Assembly (NCBI GenBank): GCA_963680875.1
Contig: OY804579.1
Location: 77,923,095-77,987,094 of the forward strand
Source: Bathymodiolus brooksi
Taxonomy: Eukaryota; Mollusca; Bivalvia; Mytilida; Modiolidae
Length of the DNA: 64,000 nt
Direction of reading: 5' to 3'
A model generated the notes under the pieces. The model saw only the letters and a list, made by a program, of their open reading frames with translations. It had not been told where the DNA came from and did not search any database. The translations under genes and the position numbers were made by a program. Of the stretch, positions 40,701 through 55,700 are shown in pieces; position 1 is the stretch's first letter, and each line of letters begins with the position of its first letter.

Positions 40701-43700
40701 TTACACAAATGGAATTATGGGTTAACATCTCCTCTCGTTTGTGAGAAATTCATATTTAAAACATGATATGTTGCTGAAAGCCGTGTTTCATGTTGTTCTT
40801 TCAATTTCCATCAATCATTTATTTTATTTTTCAGTGTTCAATTATTGCACAACCTTCCTACAGAAAAACTTGCTAAAATAGCTGATGTGCTCGAAGTGGT
40901 GAGTTTTTATTTCTTTAATTAAATATTTATCTTTACTGATCTGTTAATGTACAAAAATGTAGTTTATCCATCTTTAATGTACTAAAATGTAGTTTATCCA
41001 TCTTTAATGTACTAAAATGTAGTTTATCCATCTTTAATGTACAAAAATGTAGTTTAATCCAGTTTTCATGTTACTGTTATATACTATTTTTTTACAATTA
41101 AATACATTTCCTTTCTTTCTGTAGATTTTAATGAATGATGAAAATCAATAAAAGTATCAAATTTCTTGATGATATTTTAAAAAAAGACTTTTTTTAATTA
41201 TTAGATTAATTACCTCGTCTGTAAATATTGATTTCATCATATCCTCATACCTATAATTACATGAATCAGGGGAATATTACAATATCAAAACTTAGGATGG
41301 GACCTAGCTAAGACTGTCTATGCCTGAAGGGGGGTTATACTTAATATCTCAAATTTAATATATATTACTGAAATTATTTCTGATCATTCATTTTATATTA
41401 TACGTTTTATGTGCAAAGACTGATCCTAAGGTTCTTTATCCTGAAATTATGTGACTTTGAGTACTAATAAAGGATGTCAAATTAATATATAAACTTCAGT
41501 GTTATTTAGTCATGGACTTAAATCATTTCTGGTATCTGATTCACGTAGAGCGACAGAAAGAAACGGTAACAGTATAAGTTCTTTCGTCACAGATGACACC
41601 ATATAAAACGATTAGAACGACATTTTTTGATATTGCAGGATAAACACAATATATGTACATTGTCGTTAAATATAAAATTATTTGGCACTTGCTGCAAAAC
41701 ATGCTAGAAAAACTCACTTTTCTGCCTGTTTCTAAAGCTCATACAAATAAATTATATATTTTCTGAAAAATGTATGTGAATTGTATATTTATTTGCAGGA
41801 GATCCTATTATTTTCAGAATAATGACACTTGAAATGTGTTTTTTTAATAATTTAGATTTCTATTTTTAGAACATGATAAACATGTTATTACAGTGGAACT
41901 TGTGCAATCCGACACCTGAGTTTTACGACATCCTGTGACATCCAAAAAAAAATTATGGTCCCAAAGTAGTTCTGTTAATTAAAATAAAACCTGAGTATTC
42001 CGACATCCTGTACAATCCGACTCATTTCCCTAGTCCCTTGGTGTGTCGGATTAGACAGGTTCCACTGTATATCGAAATAAAAACAAAAATTAGTCAATAT
42101 TTTGATTTGATTTATTCACACTAGACTCTGGGTGAACTCCCTATACTACTCCTATTATTAGATATCAATTTATTTTTGTTGTAGGACTTTTTCCATGAAG
42201 GCGATTTTATCATAAGAGAAGGTGCAGTTGGTGATAATTTTTTCATTATTAATAAAGGGGAGGTAAGATTTCAATTATCCTTAGATTGATTAGAAACTGT
42301 TCTGTTATTAATAGACACATGCTACTAAGTAAAGCACATCCTGACAAAATGTAATATATGAAAAACAAAAAATACCACACAGTCGGAACATTTACAAAAT
42401 TCAATAGAAAAAGTGTCGAAAGAGACAGAATTGATACACCTAACACACAAATACATGACCACTCACGTGAGTTGTAAACAAGTTAAAAATTGTTGTCTTA
42501 AGTACAATCTACAATAAATTAGATTTAGAGTCACACGTCATTTTATACATGTTTAAAAAGTTGAGGTTATTTTCCAATGTACAGAATCTGAAGATAGACG
42601 CCATTCTCAAGGCATTGTGTGCCGTTATCATCAGGTGATATTCTTTAAATGAGGCACCTTTGGGGTTATTTAAATTTATTTCCGATTATTTTCCTTATTT
42701 TGAAAAAATGAATATATTTTTCAATATCATAACAAAAAAAGTTTGAATTAATTTATAAAGATTGATCGAAATTACTTGTTCGGTTCATTAAGGAATATTT
42801 GTAATTGTTGAACAGGTTATACGATATAACCTGGTTTGGGTCAGTTTACGCTTAATAAACCGTGAAGCGGTTAATGAAAAGCGTAAACTGACCCAAACCA
42901 GGTTATGCAAGTATAACCTGTTCAACAATTTCAAATATTCCTTATAATTTAATTTTTACAACAAAATTTAATGATTCCTTGATTTTAATTACGATAATTT
43001 CATGTGACTATTTGAATTTGTCGTTGGCAGATGAACACGTTGGTGACGTCCCAAAACCAACCCAGGTTATCGAGTATGACCAAAATTTTCTCCAAAAATT
43101 AGCCAATCACATTGAAATATTCAAATCAAATTAAATTATTTCAAAATAACCTCAATCAGGTTGTACATACCCTTGCATAACCCGCTACGTGGGTTACACA
43201 GTGTGTACAACCTGATTGAGGTTATTTCTTCATGAACCGAACAAAAATTGTGATCAATCCTTAATTGTTTACAACAAATTTATTTCTTTTTTGGGCTGTT
43301 ACTCCTAAATTTTCAACTTAAGGGGAATAAATGTTTTATTTGTATTTTAATTATCCTATTTTATTAACTTGTGGTTTCTAACTGAAAATATGATCCTTCA
43401 CTCAAAAATCCTTTCAATATATTATAGTCTTGTCACTCCATATTTGTTAGAAAAAGCTTCAACGACTTAATTATATGCAGTAGTTTTGATATCTTTCTTA
43501 AAAGTTTTGTTTCCAGTGATGTGTTTTGACAAAGGTTCGATTAAGATGTTTTAATGTATAGCAACCACGTACACATATCTGTATCAATACAGTTTTATAA
43601 TTAAAATCTAAAGGCAAAGAAAAAAATGGAAGCAAATGAGTTATCTACTCACATAAGGAAAAAACGTAAAGGCTAAAAGTGATTCTAATATTTGACGAAC

Positions 43701-46700
43701 ATTTGAAAGGCTTAATATTCTTAAAAGAGTAATAAAAACGAAAATATCAAATTTCTGGAAAAGCCTTCATCAGGTAAGCTCAAAGCCAAATAATTTTAAA
43801 ATCTTTGGGAGCAAGAAAACCAAAGGACCTAACAGAATAACAAAAATCGGCTGAGGTCATCCATACCTGACTCGTAAGGGAGGAGTACCATAGTTTTATT
43901 AATAATTACATGATTTAGGAACGGTAAATTTCAATAATAAATATATCCAATAAACCATGAAACACTGACTACTAGACGGATGATACCCTCAGGGGCTAAT
44001 AGTCCACCAGCAAAGGTATCGACCTGTGATAGCAATAAAAACATAGATATCTAATTTAGTGTGCACGACAATATGACTCACATAGAAACTGTTGCTGTTG
44101 TAGGTTAAGGTTACTCAAAAAATATCTGGTTTTGAAGACGCTCAAGAAATAAGAAGATTAGATAGAGGTCATTATTTTGGAGAGAAGGCATTGCTCAGGT
44201 ATTATAGTTTTACTTGCTACAGTGTTAAACATTTTTATCTTGAAGATTGTTAACATGGATATATTTGCTGGTTTCTTTTATATTATTACAGATGGTATTA
44301 TGTCAACTAATGTGGGCTTAATTATTCCAAATAATACTGTTGTGACATGGATGAGAAAATGTGTATTTGTTACATTCAAAATTATCTACTTAATAGTCAT
44401 ATCAGTATAAGGGTCCGGGTTATGGTGTTTAGTGCCACTTTCAACAATATTTCAGTTATAATGTTGCAGTTGTATCTATAAGGAAAAACACGAATGTAGT
44501 GTTGATTGGTTAAAAGTTAAGAATATTGCTCTGAAGTCATGCCACACTCACTTTTCGGAATTACATGTATTTATAGTATAACTACTCCCTTTATTCTGCC
44601 AAAAAAAGAAAAAAAATCTGGAGTAAATCAACAACACAGTAATTCACAAATGCGTGTTAGCATCTGGCAGAATTGTCATCGGTGCTTGGTTATGAGTGGT
44701 ATATTTTTGGTATTCAAAATTCAAAAATAGTTATACTGTTTATTACTTAGATTTTACATTTTTATTTTTGCTGTTATGAGTGGTTTATTTTTGGTATTCG
44801 AAATTCAAAAATAGTTGTGCTAATATATGTTTCTAGGAAACAGTTGTTTTTATTGTTTTATGCTAAATAATATTTTCAATTGTAACAGCGTTGGTACTGT
44901 GACGTCACACAATTAAATGTTTTATATAACTGAATGAAATAATGCTGTTTCTTTCACTTAAAATCTCCATATCTCACAGCTATCTATGTTACAATTACAT
45001 TTATTATTGACGATTTCATGGTGATTTTTAATATGTAAAGAAAAGAATAGAATCATGGTTCCATATCTTCTGAGTGTCACATGATTTTTTGTAATGTACA
45101 CTTGTTTCCGAATCCTTTCTTGTTCATTTTGCATTTTGTTAGTTGTAATATTCTATGCTATTAAAACAGTATCCACATCCACATGCATTTCGTCTAGATG
45201 TTGTGGATTGTATAAATCGTGTAGGAGATATATTTATTTACACAAGTTTAAGAGTGTTCACATTTATTACGTGGTTTAATTTCAGTGAGGATAGACGTAC
45301 TGCTAATGTAATAGCTTTAGCACCTGGTGTAGAATGTTTAACAGTAGACAGAGAGTAAGTATCATCTTAGTTTGTATGCTCTACAGTGCAATAATCTGAG
45401 CTGTGGATATAGAGTTAAGTCCCTTTTCTCTAACAATGCAGTCATTGATTTCGGGTGCATAACGTCTAACAGAGGATGTAAATTAAGTGCTACTGTCTTC
45501 TGTACAGTCCATTAAAAGAGCTGTCATGGTCGTGAACGTATGGTAGTTGGATTTACAACTACCTATGCAACTATGCAATCAGTGTCTATCACCACTAACG
45601 TTGTAAGTTTGAATCCCGCTCAGGCAGGGTGTACTCATTACAACATTATACATGTGATAAAGTTTGTCAGTAACTTGTGGCAGGTCGGTGGTTTTCTCCA
45701 GGAACATTGGTTTCCTCCACCAATAAAACTGACTGCCATGATATAACTGAAATATTGTTGAAAGTGGCATTAAACACCATAAACCTAATCAAACCAGTCC
45801 AATAATGCTAAGCACGCATCATTTAGGAATAAGAGTAAAGACTGATTTACACGGAATGTATTCGAGTGATATGTCTACCCATGGGCTGGTGTTGAGTGAG
45901 CTAGCACTCTGAAAATCCAACTAAGCGTGTTGGTCTAGTACAAAGTGAACATCATCATCATCTCATCATAATATAACTTGCTCTTGCCATGATCTAGCTG
46001 ACAAATTACTCAATTGGTGATAAACAACAATCACTCACTTACTCTTGTAGTATGAGTAACAGTGGATAAAGAGTAAGTGGCATGTTTCGTTTAATGCATC
46101 TATTATTCTCAAATTTTGAATCTAACCTTTAAAGTGGATATAGATTGTCACCTATCTTGTAATGTTTGCATTGATCTCAGTGTGTAGATGCCACATCCTC
46201 TGTGTGTGTAATAATACCACCCTGTCTATCTTAATCATGTTGTCAAGTGATTTACAATGCACATATTCTACGAGTCTTATGCATATAATATCAATTAATA
46301 GTGAATTCAGTTAAAGGGATCAGTGACCACAAAAGTGTATATTTATTAAAAATCCAACGCATGTAAATTTATATAAAACATCATTAAATACACTGGAGAA
46401 AACCGAATGGGCAATCGATAATGGACAATCCAGAGATACAGGCAACACTTGGCATGAGACATAGATCAAAGACAACCAAAACCAAAAAATACAATACAGA
46501 AAACTAAGAAACAGAGACCCACCAAATCATCTGGGTCGAACCCAGGTGCTCGCGAATAATAAGCAGTTCCTGTTTCTTTTTAGACACCATTGGGATGTCC
46601 CGAGGGATTGCATGTATAGAATAAAAGTCCTAAATACTTTAGCTTATCATTGAGGCAGATAATACTTTAGCTTATCATTGAGGCAGACAGTTGACAATTT

Positions 46701-49700
46701 CTTAATTTGTATTCCATCAGTCCTCGGTCATGTGATTTAATTTCATTTCGTACACAAATCTACTATATAACCTTACTCCAATGAAGGATGAAATCAAGTG
46801 TCAACTACACGCAACAAACTACCAGAGGATTGATGTATATGACACATCATGTCAAAAAGTCAACAAAATGAAAGTGTCAACAATACATCTGAAAGGTCGG
46901 CAATTCACAAGAGGGAATGGTGATGATAAAAAGATCATTAGAAAATCTAACCTTTGTTGAGCAAAAATTAATATTTTTAATTAATAATTTTTTTGCAGAT
47001 CATTTAATCAACTTATAGGTGACCTAAATGAACTTCGAGACAAAGATTATGGTGATGAAGCACGAGGAGCACAACGGTATGTACCAACTTTTATTTCATT
47101 ATTTGTCTCGTTAGCTGTGCTTACAAAATGTTGTCTATATATTGTATTGTTGCAAGTTGTTTTGTTTTGTATTAATTTGCTTGTTTGTGTTGATTGGTTT
47201 CTTTTTAAGTTTTGTTGTAATTGTACTATTGGAACTGTAATATGTTCTACTTCAGAAATAATTCCTGGAAGCCTGTGTTGTGAGTTTTAACATGGGTTAG
47301 TAGGATAATAGTATATGAATAATATCTTGCTAACCCATGTTAAAACTCACAACACAGTATTATCCTACTAACCCATGTTAAAACTCACAACACAGTATTA
47401 TCCTACTAACCCATGTTAAAACTCACAACACAGTATTATCCTACTAACCCATGTTAAAACTCACAACACAGTATTATCCTACTAACCCATGTTAAAACTC
47501 ACAACACAGTATTATCTTACTAGCCCATGTTAAAACTCACAACACAGTATTATCCTACTAACCCATGTTAAAACTCACAACACAGTATTATCCTACTAGC
47601 CCATGCTAAAACTCACAACACAGTATTATCCTACTAAGCCATGTTAAAACTCACAACACAGTATTATCCTACTAACCCATGTTAAAACTCACAACACAGT
47701 ATTATCCTACTAGCCCATGCTAAAACTCACAACACAGTATTATCCTACTAGCTCATGTTAAAACTCACAACACAGTATTGCTTCCAGGAATTATTTTGAT
47801 TCTGATTTATCTAACAGTACAATTACGGTAGTACACTTTGATCAGAGAGGTGGTAATTTATCCTTACGTTTGCAAGAAAGGTCAACCAATATATGTGACG
47901 TAGGTTGACTGTTCTATCTTTCACACTGCCAAATTCGAGCAGACGATAATTCATCAACATATGTTTTACGGCAGGAAAATCTTATTGATGGAACAGTCGT
48001 AACAATAATATTGTGTTTGTACGTTTCAATTACCCATTGTCTATTTATTCATTTTTGGATGTGTTGATGATTTTCATTGAATATAGATGTTTCTAGAATG
48101 TTAAATAATCTTATTGTGTCATTTCATCACCTATATAACTAAATTTTGTAGATCACGCATGTGCTAATGATTACCTAAGAGGTAATACATCTCTGGTTTG
48201 TTTACAAAAAGACGAAATTATGGCGTCATATTAGAATAAGTTATAATACCAAATATCAATATAAATTCAGATTACACAGGTTATGTCGTCAAACATTTCC
48301 GCATCAGAGCTTCAGATTAATTTATCTAAGGAGAAGGATACAAAAAACTTGTTTGAAGCTCTTAAACTTTTGTACACACCAGTGTTTTAAACTACTATTG
48401 TGTCTGCAGGTCTGTGAAGAAACCAAACTATTGTGGAAAATCGCGAATAGCATTGCTAAGATATCGACAGAGATTAATCAAGTAAAACATCAAAACGTTT
48501 CTTTTGTATTTTCTTTCCTTTTTTTATATTGGATTTGATATGGACAGACCATTATTGTGAGCTATAGAAATGTTAAAAAATAATATACACGTTCTTTCTT
48601 CTCCATTAACCTTATTACTACATGTTTTCTGAAAAAATAAGTTTTGCTGACATTTTTCATGAAACTTTCATTATAATACCTGCATCTTTTTGCCCATGCA
48701 TATAATTTTATTTCCTTTTCCAATATTCTAGTTATTAAACCTTTCTTGGTTAATTAAAATTTTGTTGCATCTTAATTGATAGCATGCATAATGGATTTTT
48801 ACACTATCGTCTGCAGTCTGCATGTCATTCACTTATTTTATTTTCGTATTTTTCGTTTTCTTTTTGTTTTTGTTTTTGTTTTTTGCCTGCCTTTCTATGT
48901 TTTTGGGTCATGTGTGGTTATGATGATTTATTATTTAGTAAGAATGATTTATAATTTTACAGTGGATGAAATATGATATCATTTAATATTTTGGTTTTCT
49001 CTGACTATACTGTAGCAATGTGATAATAGTAAGTAAAGCTTAATGATACCTAAAAGATCAATCGGAAGCATCGAATGACAGATTGACATGAACCCCACTA
49101 AAACATCAGAGTGAACTTGGGTGCTCCGAAGGGTTAAACAGTTCTTGTTTTACTAATGACACCTGTCATGTTGCTCTTGTTAAGATTTCTGTGAACGGAG
49201 GAAAGAATGATGGGACTACGACAAATGAACAGTACAATACCTTGTAACGGCAACCATATTTGAAATTATCACCTTCTCTTTGACAATTATAGTATTAGAA
49301 ATGCAACATGATCAGGATATGATATATAAATTATTGCATTTGAAAACTTGCATGGTATTATATATTATTGGCTTAGAAAACATAAAATTACTCATAATGA
49401 CTTGACAAGACATAAGAATTTATTGTGAAAAGATAATTATGTAAACATGTTAATTTCCTTCCACTTGAAATGACATACTATATAGATGTTAACCGAAATC
49501 TGCATACCTGTATAGATATGAAATATAATATATCTGTTGTAATTTTCTTATCATTACCATGAAAGCATTGTTGTATTGATCGCCTGGTGTTATACTTAAA
49601 TTGTAACTTTAAGCATTTTAATGCTTTTTAGTATATAATGGTAAATCATCATTGTATGTAGGTTATATATAACACATTGCATCTTTTCCACTTTAAGAAA

Positions 49701-52700
49701 TGATCTTGTATGTATGAATGTTCATAATTTTCACTCTTGAGTAAAGCAAATTGAGGAAGTTGAGACATATATTCAACATTATAACAAAATTTACAATGTA
49801 ACATTATATTTGCATTGCCAAACCTGGCCATGTTGACAGACTACAGTGCAAGTCTATTTTAAGGGAGATAAATCTTGACAAAAATATATAAAAATTACGC
49901 TGGAAAATCTATGCAACAGGTATAGTGCCCACGGGAAATCGTTTGAAACTGGTATAGTTCCCGTCGCTAGGTATAATCACCCATTGTCAAGTGTGCTGTT
50001 CAAAAATAGTACACAGTGATTATCCAATCAAAATACAGCATTTTTATATTTTAGGTACTAAATATATGTATCCGGATAATTTGTATAATTTCCATATTCA
50101 TATATCATTTTTTTTTATTTTTATTTATGAGAAAAGTAAAATTTAAAGATACCTACCGAAGGGATAATCAGTATTCGTAAATCGAATGACAGAAAATACA
50201 ATGGTCAAAAGGACAAATAATGGTCTACAAAACACTACACAGAAAACTAATGCCACCAGTGTCTATCACCACTAATGTTGTGAGTTTGAATCCCGCTCAG
50301 GCGAGGTGTACTCGATACAACATTATGTGATAAAGTTTGTAAGTGACTTGTGGCAGATCAGTGGTTTTCTGTGGGTACTGCAGTTTCCTTCACCAATAAA
50401 ACTGACTGCCATGTTATAACTGAAATATTGTTGAAAGTGGCTTTAAACACCATAACCCTAACCCTAACAGAAAACTAAAGATTGGGTAACACTAACACCA
50501 CTAAAAACCAGAGGTACATTTTTTATGTTAGGTATACATATGTATTATTTTTGTATTTTAGAATCAGCGGTGGAAGTGGTTCCGATGTTACCTTATCGCC
50601 CATGCATGAAAAGGTCACAGACGAATTTTCATTTATAACGCTTGACCAATTAGAAATAGTAGCTACATTAGGAATGGGTGGATTTGGTCGAGTGGAACTG
50701 GTGAGTGAATTTTTGTCTCTCTTAAAATGTCTTTTATGGCAAGTCTGGCTGTTTTGCTCCATTTGATGGTTGGCTTAAAGTAGTCAAACAATTAGTGAAT
50801 TGAAAAGGTCATTTATTAATTGATGATCAAGGAACATAATATGAAATACAACTAATTGTCACCAGTAAACAATAATATTTTGCTTTTAGAAAATCAATCA
50901 AATTTGGTGACATTAAAAAAAACCAACTAATCTACAAAATTTATGTACGAAAATAGATAACCACCATCAAAGATGGGGATGGTTATGTGCCATCATATTG
51001 TGTGAAGTGAGTTGGCTTAACCGTTGAGCGAACATATCACAATACCCCCATCCACAACAGCAAGTATTCAGGAAACTGGAACCAAAAAAGGGGCACGTAT
51101 CACCTAAAGTGATCACACTCCTACATGTATAAACCATTTTAGATATATGTATATAAAAATATATATCAGAAGAAATAAAAATAAGAACACAACAAACAAT
51201 GTTTATCATTCCACAGTCATTGATGACAAAATTGATGTGAAATCAATATAAACCAAATCATAGAAACGAAATGCACTGTCTGTATTATCATTCCACATAT
51301 ATACTTATCCAAGATTCTCATAAAAAAAAAAATTTAAGTTTTTTTGGGCAACAAATGGCCACAGCAATTTAATACATGTATATATAATGTTACATGTATA
51401 AATATGACAATTGTTGTAGATGTTATAAAAAGAACCCATTGATCGCCAAATATGCACTAGATGGCAGATCACATATGAAATATGAAAGTTGTTGAGAAAA
51501 GCAATTAACTCTGGAGATCAGAGGCTAATGCTAACTGCATAAATATATTTCACAAGGCTGTTGGATATGATGACATTGCACATTTTAACTTCAATGACAA
51601 CAGTATGGTTTCAAATATCTGGATGCTATCTTCCCAAAAACACCTGTCCAATTAAGAAAAGGGGAGATAACTAATGATTTAAAAAAATGTACCGATAAGA
51701 TCAAATACCGCAAATTAACATTATCTGACAACATACCAAAATTGTTCATATGGATAAGGGATCTAAAATAGAGGATTTTAAATCCTAATATCCATAACAA
51801 TCATTGATATTTTAATAAGAGTGGGAAGCCGTTAATGCAATATCATGTCACATTTAATAATAATTGCTTGCTTATAATTCCTTACATATGGTGGGGCATG
51901 TGAGCCAGATGTTTGTTTACTCCTGACACTGACGTCGGTTCACACCCAATATAGTATAATTATTAACGTATATATCTAAGGTGAAATATTAAGGTTTCTA
52001 GATATCTAACTATTGATGGTGAGGAATCACATGTTAGTGCGCTATAACTGTCTGAGCTCTACTCTCCCAATTCATATGATTGTCTCGCTATAGCTGACAA
52101 TATGTGACGATACACATGAATAATAAAATAACCCAATCATTACATTTGGTTGAACACTGGAAGCATACAAACCAATGGAAGATGGCCGAGATCCAATTGA
52201 CCGGTGTAACAGCATCAGTTTTGTGCATAGCCTAAACCAGGACTTTGATTTTCATCTTTTTTTTCACCTTTTTTGTGTATTTGATAGCTTTTTTTTGTCA
52301 ATGAAAGAATTCGTCATTATGGTTAGTCATGAAATCCACCATTACTGGTTATTTCTTCTTGTTTTGCAATTAAAACTCAAATTTTTGTGTTATGACATTA
52401 TTTATACTAGTAATAAATTGGATATGAATCTCATAAAGAACAAATCCACTAACAGTGGTGTTTTTCTATATAGCTAAATACCATGAGTTGAAATTAAGTT
52501 ACTGACATTTTCTAATTAAATGCCATTTAGATTCTATCAACTTAAATGAGTAAAATGCTAAAAGCAAGGTAGTCGACAAATTACATTGATATTGGTGGAA
52601 TTGTTGATCATTGCTGTTTAAACTTTCTTTTCATAAAAAAGTATAAGTATATCCTTTTCCATTGCAAAATGATTTTTATTCTGTATTGCAGCTATGTATA

Positions 52701-55700
52701 TTTAAGGCCTTCACTACAATGCAATAAATAAGTCTTGTGGACAATTGAATCAACAAGATCGATTTTAGAATAAGTGGTATACGAAATCACACAGTAAATG
52801 TTGTAAAAAGACATCATTACGGGCTTTTAAACAGAGATAAGCTGTCACAAAGAGAATGTCATTCCATTTTCTATTTCACCACTATATTTATGTATGTACT
52901 TTTCTGTGTATGGAACTTTGTTCACAATTTAAATATATTATATTTGTAAAAATAAGTCAAAATGTAAATTTTTGCTCTTGAAAAAATATTTGTAAGCATT
53001 GTCATTTTGATATTATTTTAACCACATTGAAAATTGGATCTACTCATCCTATCTGGACAAGTCTATCGTCCACAGTTTCTAGCGTTAAAAAAGGTAATAT
53101 AAAAGCTCGGCTGTTAACTGGAACATATCTACTGGAAATCAATAAGCACAAATTCAGTAGTAGAAAAGAGTCACCACTGTGCAAATGCTGTGGAACGGAG
53201 AATGAAGATGTCACTCATTTCCTGCTACATGTATTATGTCCTGCATTATACAAGCAAATAAAAGAGTCATTTCCTAGAATAAAAGCATTCATGATATCCC
53301 TGATTGGCATGGCCAAATGGACTTCCAACTTTAATGAAAAATCAGCCATTGTCAGACTAATTATTGACAGTACATTTGCTTTACTTATGATTAAAAACCG
53401 AAGTGATCTTGAAGGTTTACATAGACTATCTGCTGATATGTGCTATAAGCTACATGCACAGAGAACATGGCTACTACAGAAAATTAAACTGCAGGGTCAG
53501 TGTGGGAACTGCCACGCTTGACCACACATAATTACTTAAATATTTAAATTATATCTTGGTTAAACAGCCGGGTCAGTATGGGAACCACTACGCTTGACCA
53601 CACACAAGTGAATTTGACGAACTGTCTACTAACATTAATTAATATGTGTGCTGTTTGTTGTCTCGAATGTACAGATATAAATAGGTAGAGGTAGGGGTTC
53701 ACAATCTTATCTGTATATAAAGAGATGGTTTTAGATTTTATCCATATATTGAACATTTTAATATAAATGATATAGAACTTTTATGTGTGTATATAGAAAT
53801 TTTACGTGTGATAATAGGATCTCACAACTTACTCATTCCTGGATGCTATATGTACATGCCAGATGAGGTGTTCCATGATTGGAAGTCAATACGTATAAAA
53901 GAAGAAGAAGAAGTTTATTGTATATTTGTCACCTCAGTTTCAAATATATTCAACTGTGAACTAATCCCATCTGTTAATTGTGAGTTCAAATCCCGTTCAT
54001 GGCGAGATGTACTCGATACAACATTGTGAGATAAAGTTTGTCAGTGACTTGCAACAGGTGGGTGGTTTTCTCTGGATACTCCGGTTTCATCCACCAATAA
54101 TACTGACTGCCATGACATAGCTGAAATACTGTTAAGTGGTGTTAAACACCATAACCCTAACCTATCTGTTAGTATGAAAATATGTACTGAAATTACAATA
54201 TCAGATGAAGTTGTAGTTTAACATTATCCTATGATTATCTCCCCCTGCTGTTACTATTTTACTGTTATTTGATCCTGAATTGTTGAAATCAATTTCTATC
54301 TGGGAACACCATCTTGACAATATTGGCCCTTTATTTGAAAGCTCCTTAATTTATTAATTAGTTGTTTTTCGTACAAAACTATATATTAATTTTATTTTTT
54401 ATGCAAAATTTCACCTATTTAATTCAACACAATATTAATTAACGAGATAACCAGAAGCCATAAATCGCAGGACAGACAACACAATGGCCATAAGAATAAA
54501 GGACAAAAGGGCAAACAATAATTTACAAAACACTACAGAGAAAACTAACGATTGAGCAACACGAATTCAGTCTACATTCCTTTTGTGAAAACTGAAATCT
54601 CTTGTTTTAGTTTGTATATAAGGGGTGTTAATTATGAATACCAATGGCAGCCAAGTTACTTGAATGTGACATTGACGTAATAGTTTACATACAGACAGGG
54701 TGTTAATTATATCTGTTAACGCTTTACAAATATATATGTAAGACTCAGATCGACGTCCAGTCTCTAATCGACGTCCAATCCTCAAATCGGCATCCAATTC
54801 TCAAATATATGGCCATTTTTCACTTTCTCAAATCGACGTCCAATGATGTCACTGACGTATACTTCAATCATTGACGTCACACCCATTAAGGAATTTTTTT
54901 GAAGCAATGATGGAGAAGGGACAAGACCAGATTCCAAATGAGGGGTTCTTGATGACAAAAATTCCTAGGTATTTTATAGTTACTGTAGATAAAATCCTAT
55001 TGTGTTTAGGAGTAATTCTACTTTAGCAGACCCTAACCTTAACCCTAACCCTAACCTTAATCCTAACCCTAGCTTTAACCTTAACCCTATCCCTAACACT
55101 AACATTAACCTTAAGCCTAACCCTAACCTTAACTCTAGCCCTAACCTTAACCCTAACCCTAACCTTAGCCCTAAACCTAACCTTTGCCTTAACCCTAACC
55201 TTAATATTAAAGAATGGGAAAATGCTTAAAAAACACAAAAAAAAACAGATTAAAAAAACAAAACTGTCGTTACAATTATTTTTTATGGCAAACTTTGATC
55301 GTGTAAATGGGCCTATAGATATGAGAGTTTGGAAAGTACGCCGATTTGAGAATATCCTAAAATTGGACCGTGATTTGAGATAATGACATCAGTGGACGCC
55401 GATTTGAGGAGTGGACGTCGATTAGAGACTGGACTAGATCTGAGTCTATCATATGTAATTCAAGTTTTAGGTGATTTTGGAAACTGATTGATTGATTTTT
55501 TGTGTTTAATGCCACTTTCAGCAATATTTCAGCTATATCATGGTGACCAGTTTTAGTGGTGGAAGAAGCTGGAGAACCCGGAGAGAACCACCGACCATGG
55601 GCAAGCAACTGGTAAACTTTATCACGTGCGACTGCGAGTCGAGTGCACCCTTTTTTGTACTTTACAATTTTGGAAACTGTACAAAGGTAGAAAACTGAAA

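Noticed and set aside
52175..52477. 100-codon frame in intron 10
   Set aside because: Phe-rich composition of AT-rich intron DNA, no splice context.
55002..55238. [12 protein letters not shown] repeat protein (circumsporozoite-like appearance)
   Set aside because: Translation of AACCCT/AACCTT telomere-like units; the opposite strand is equally open.
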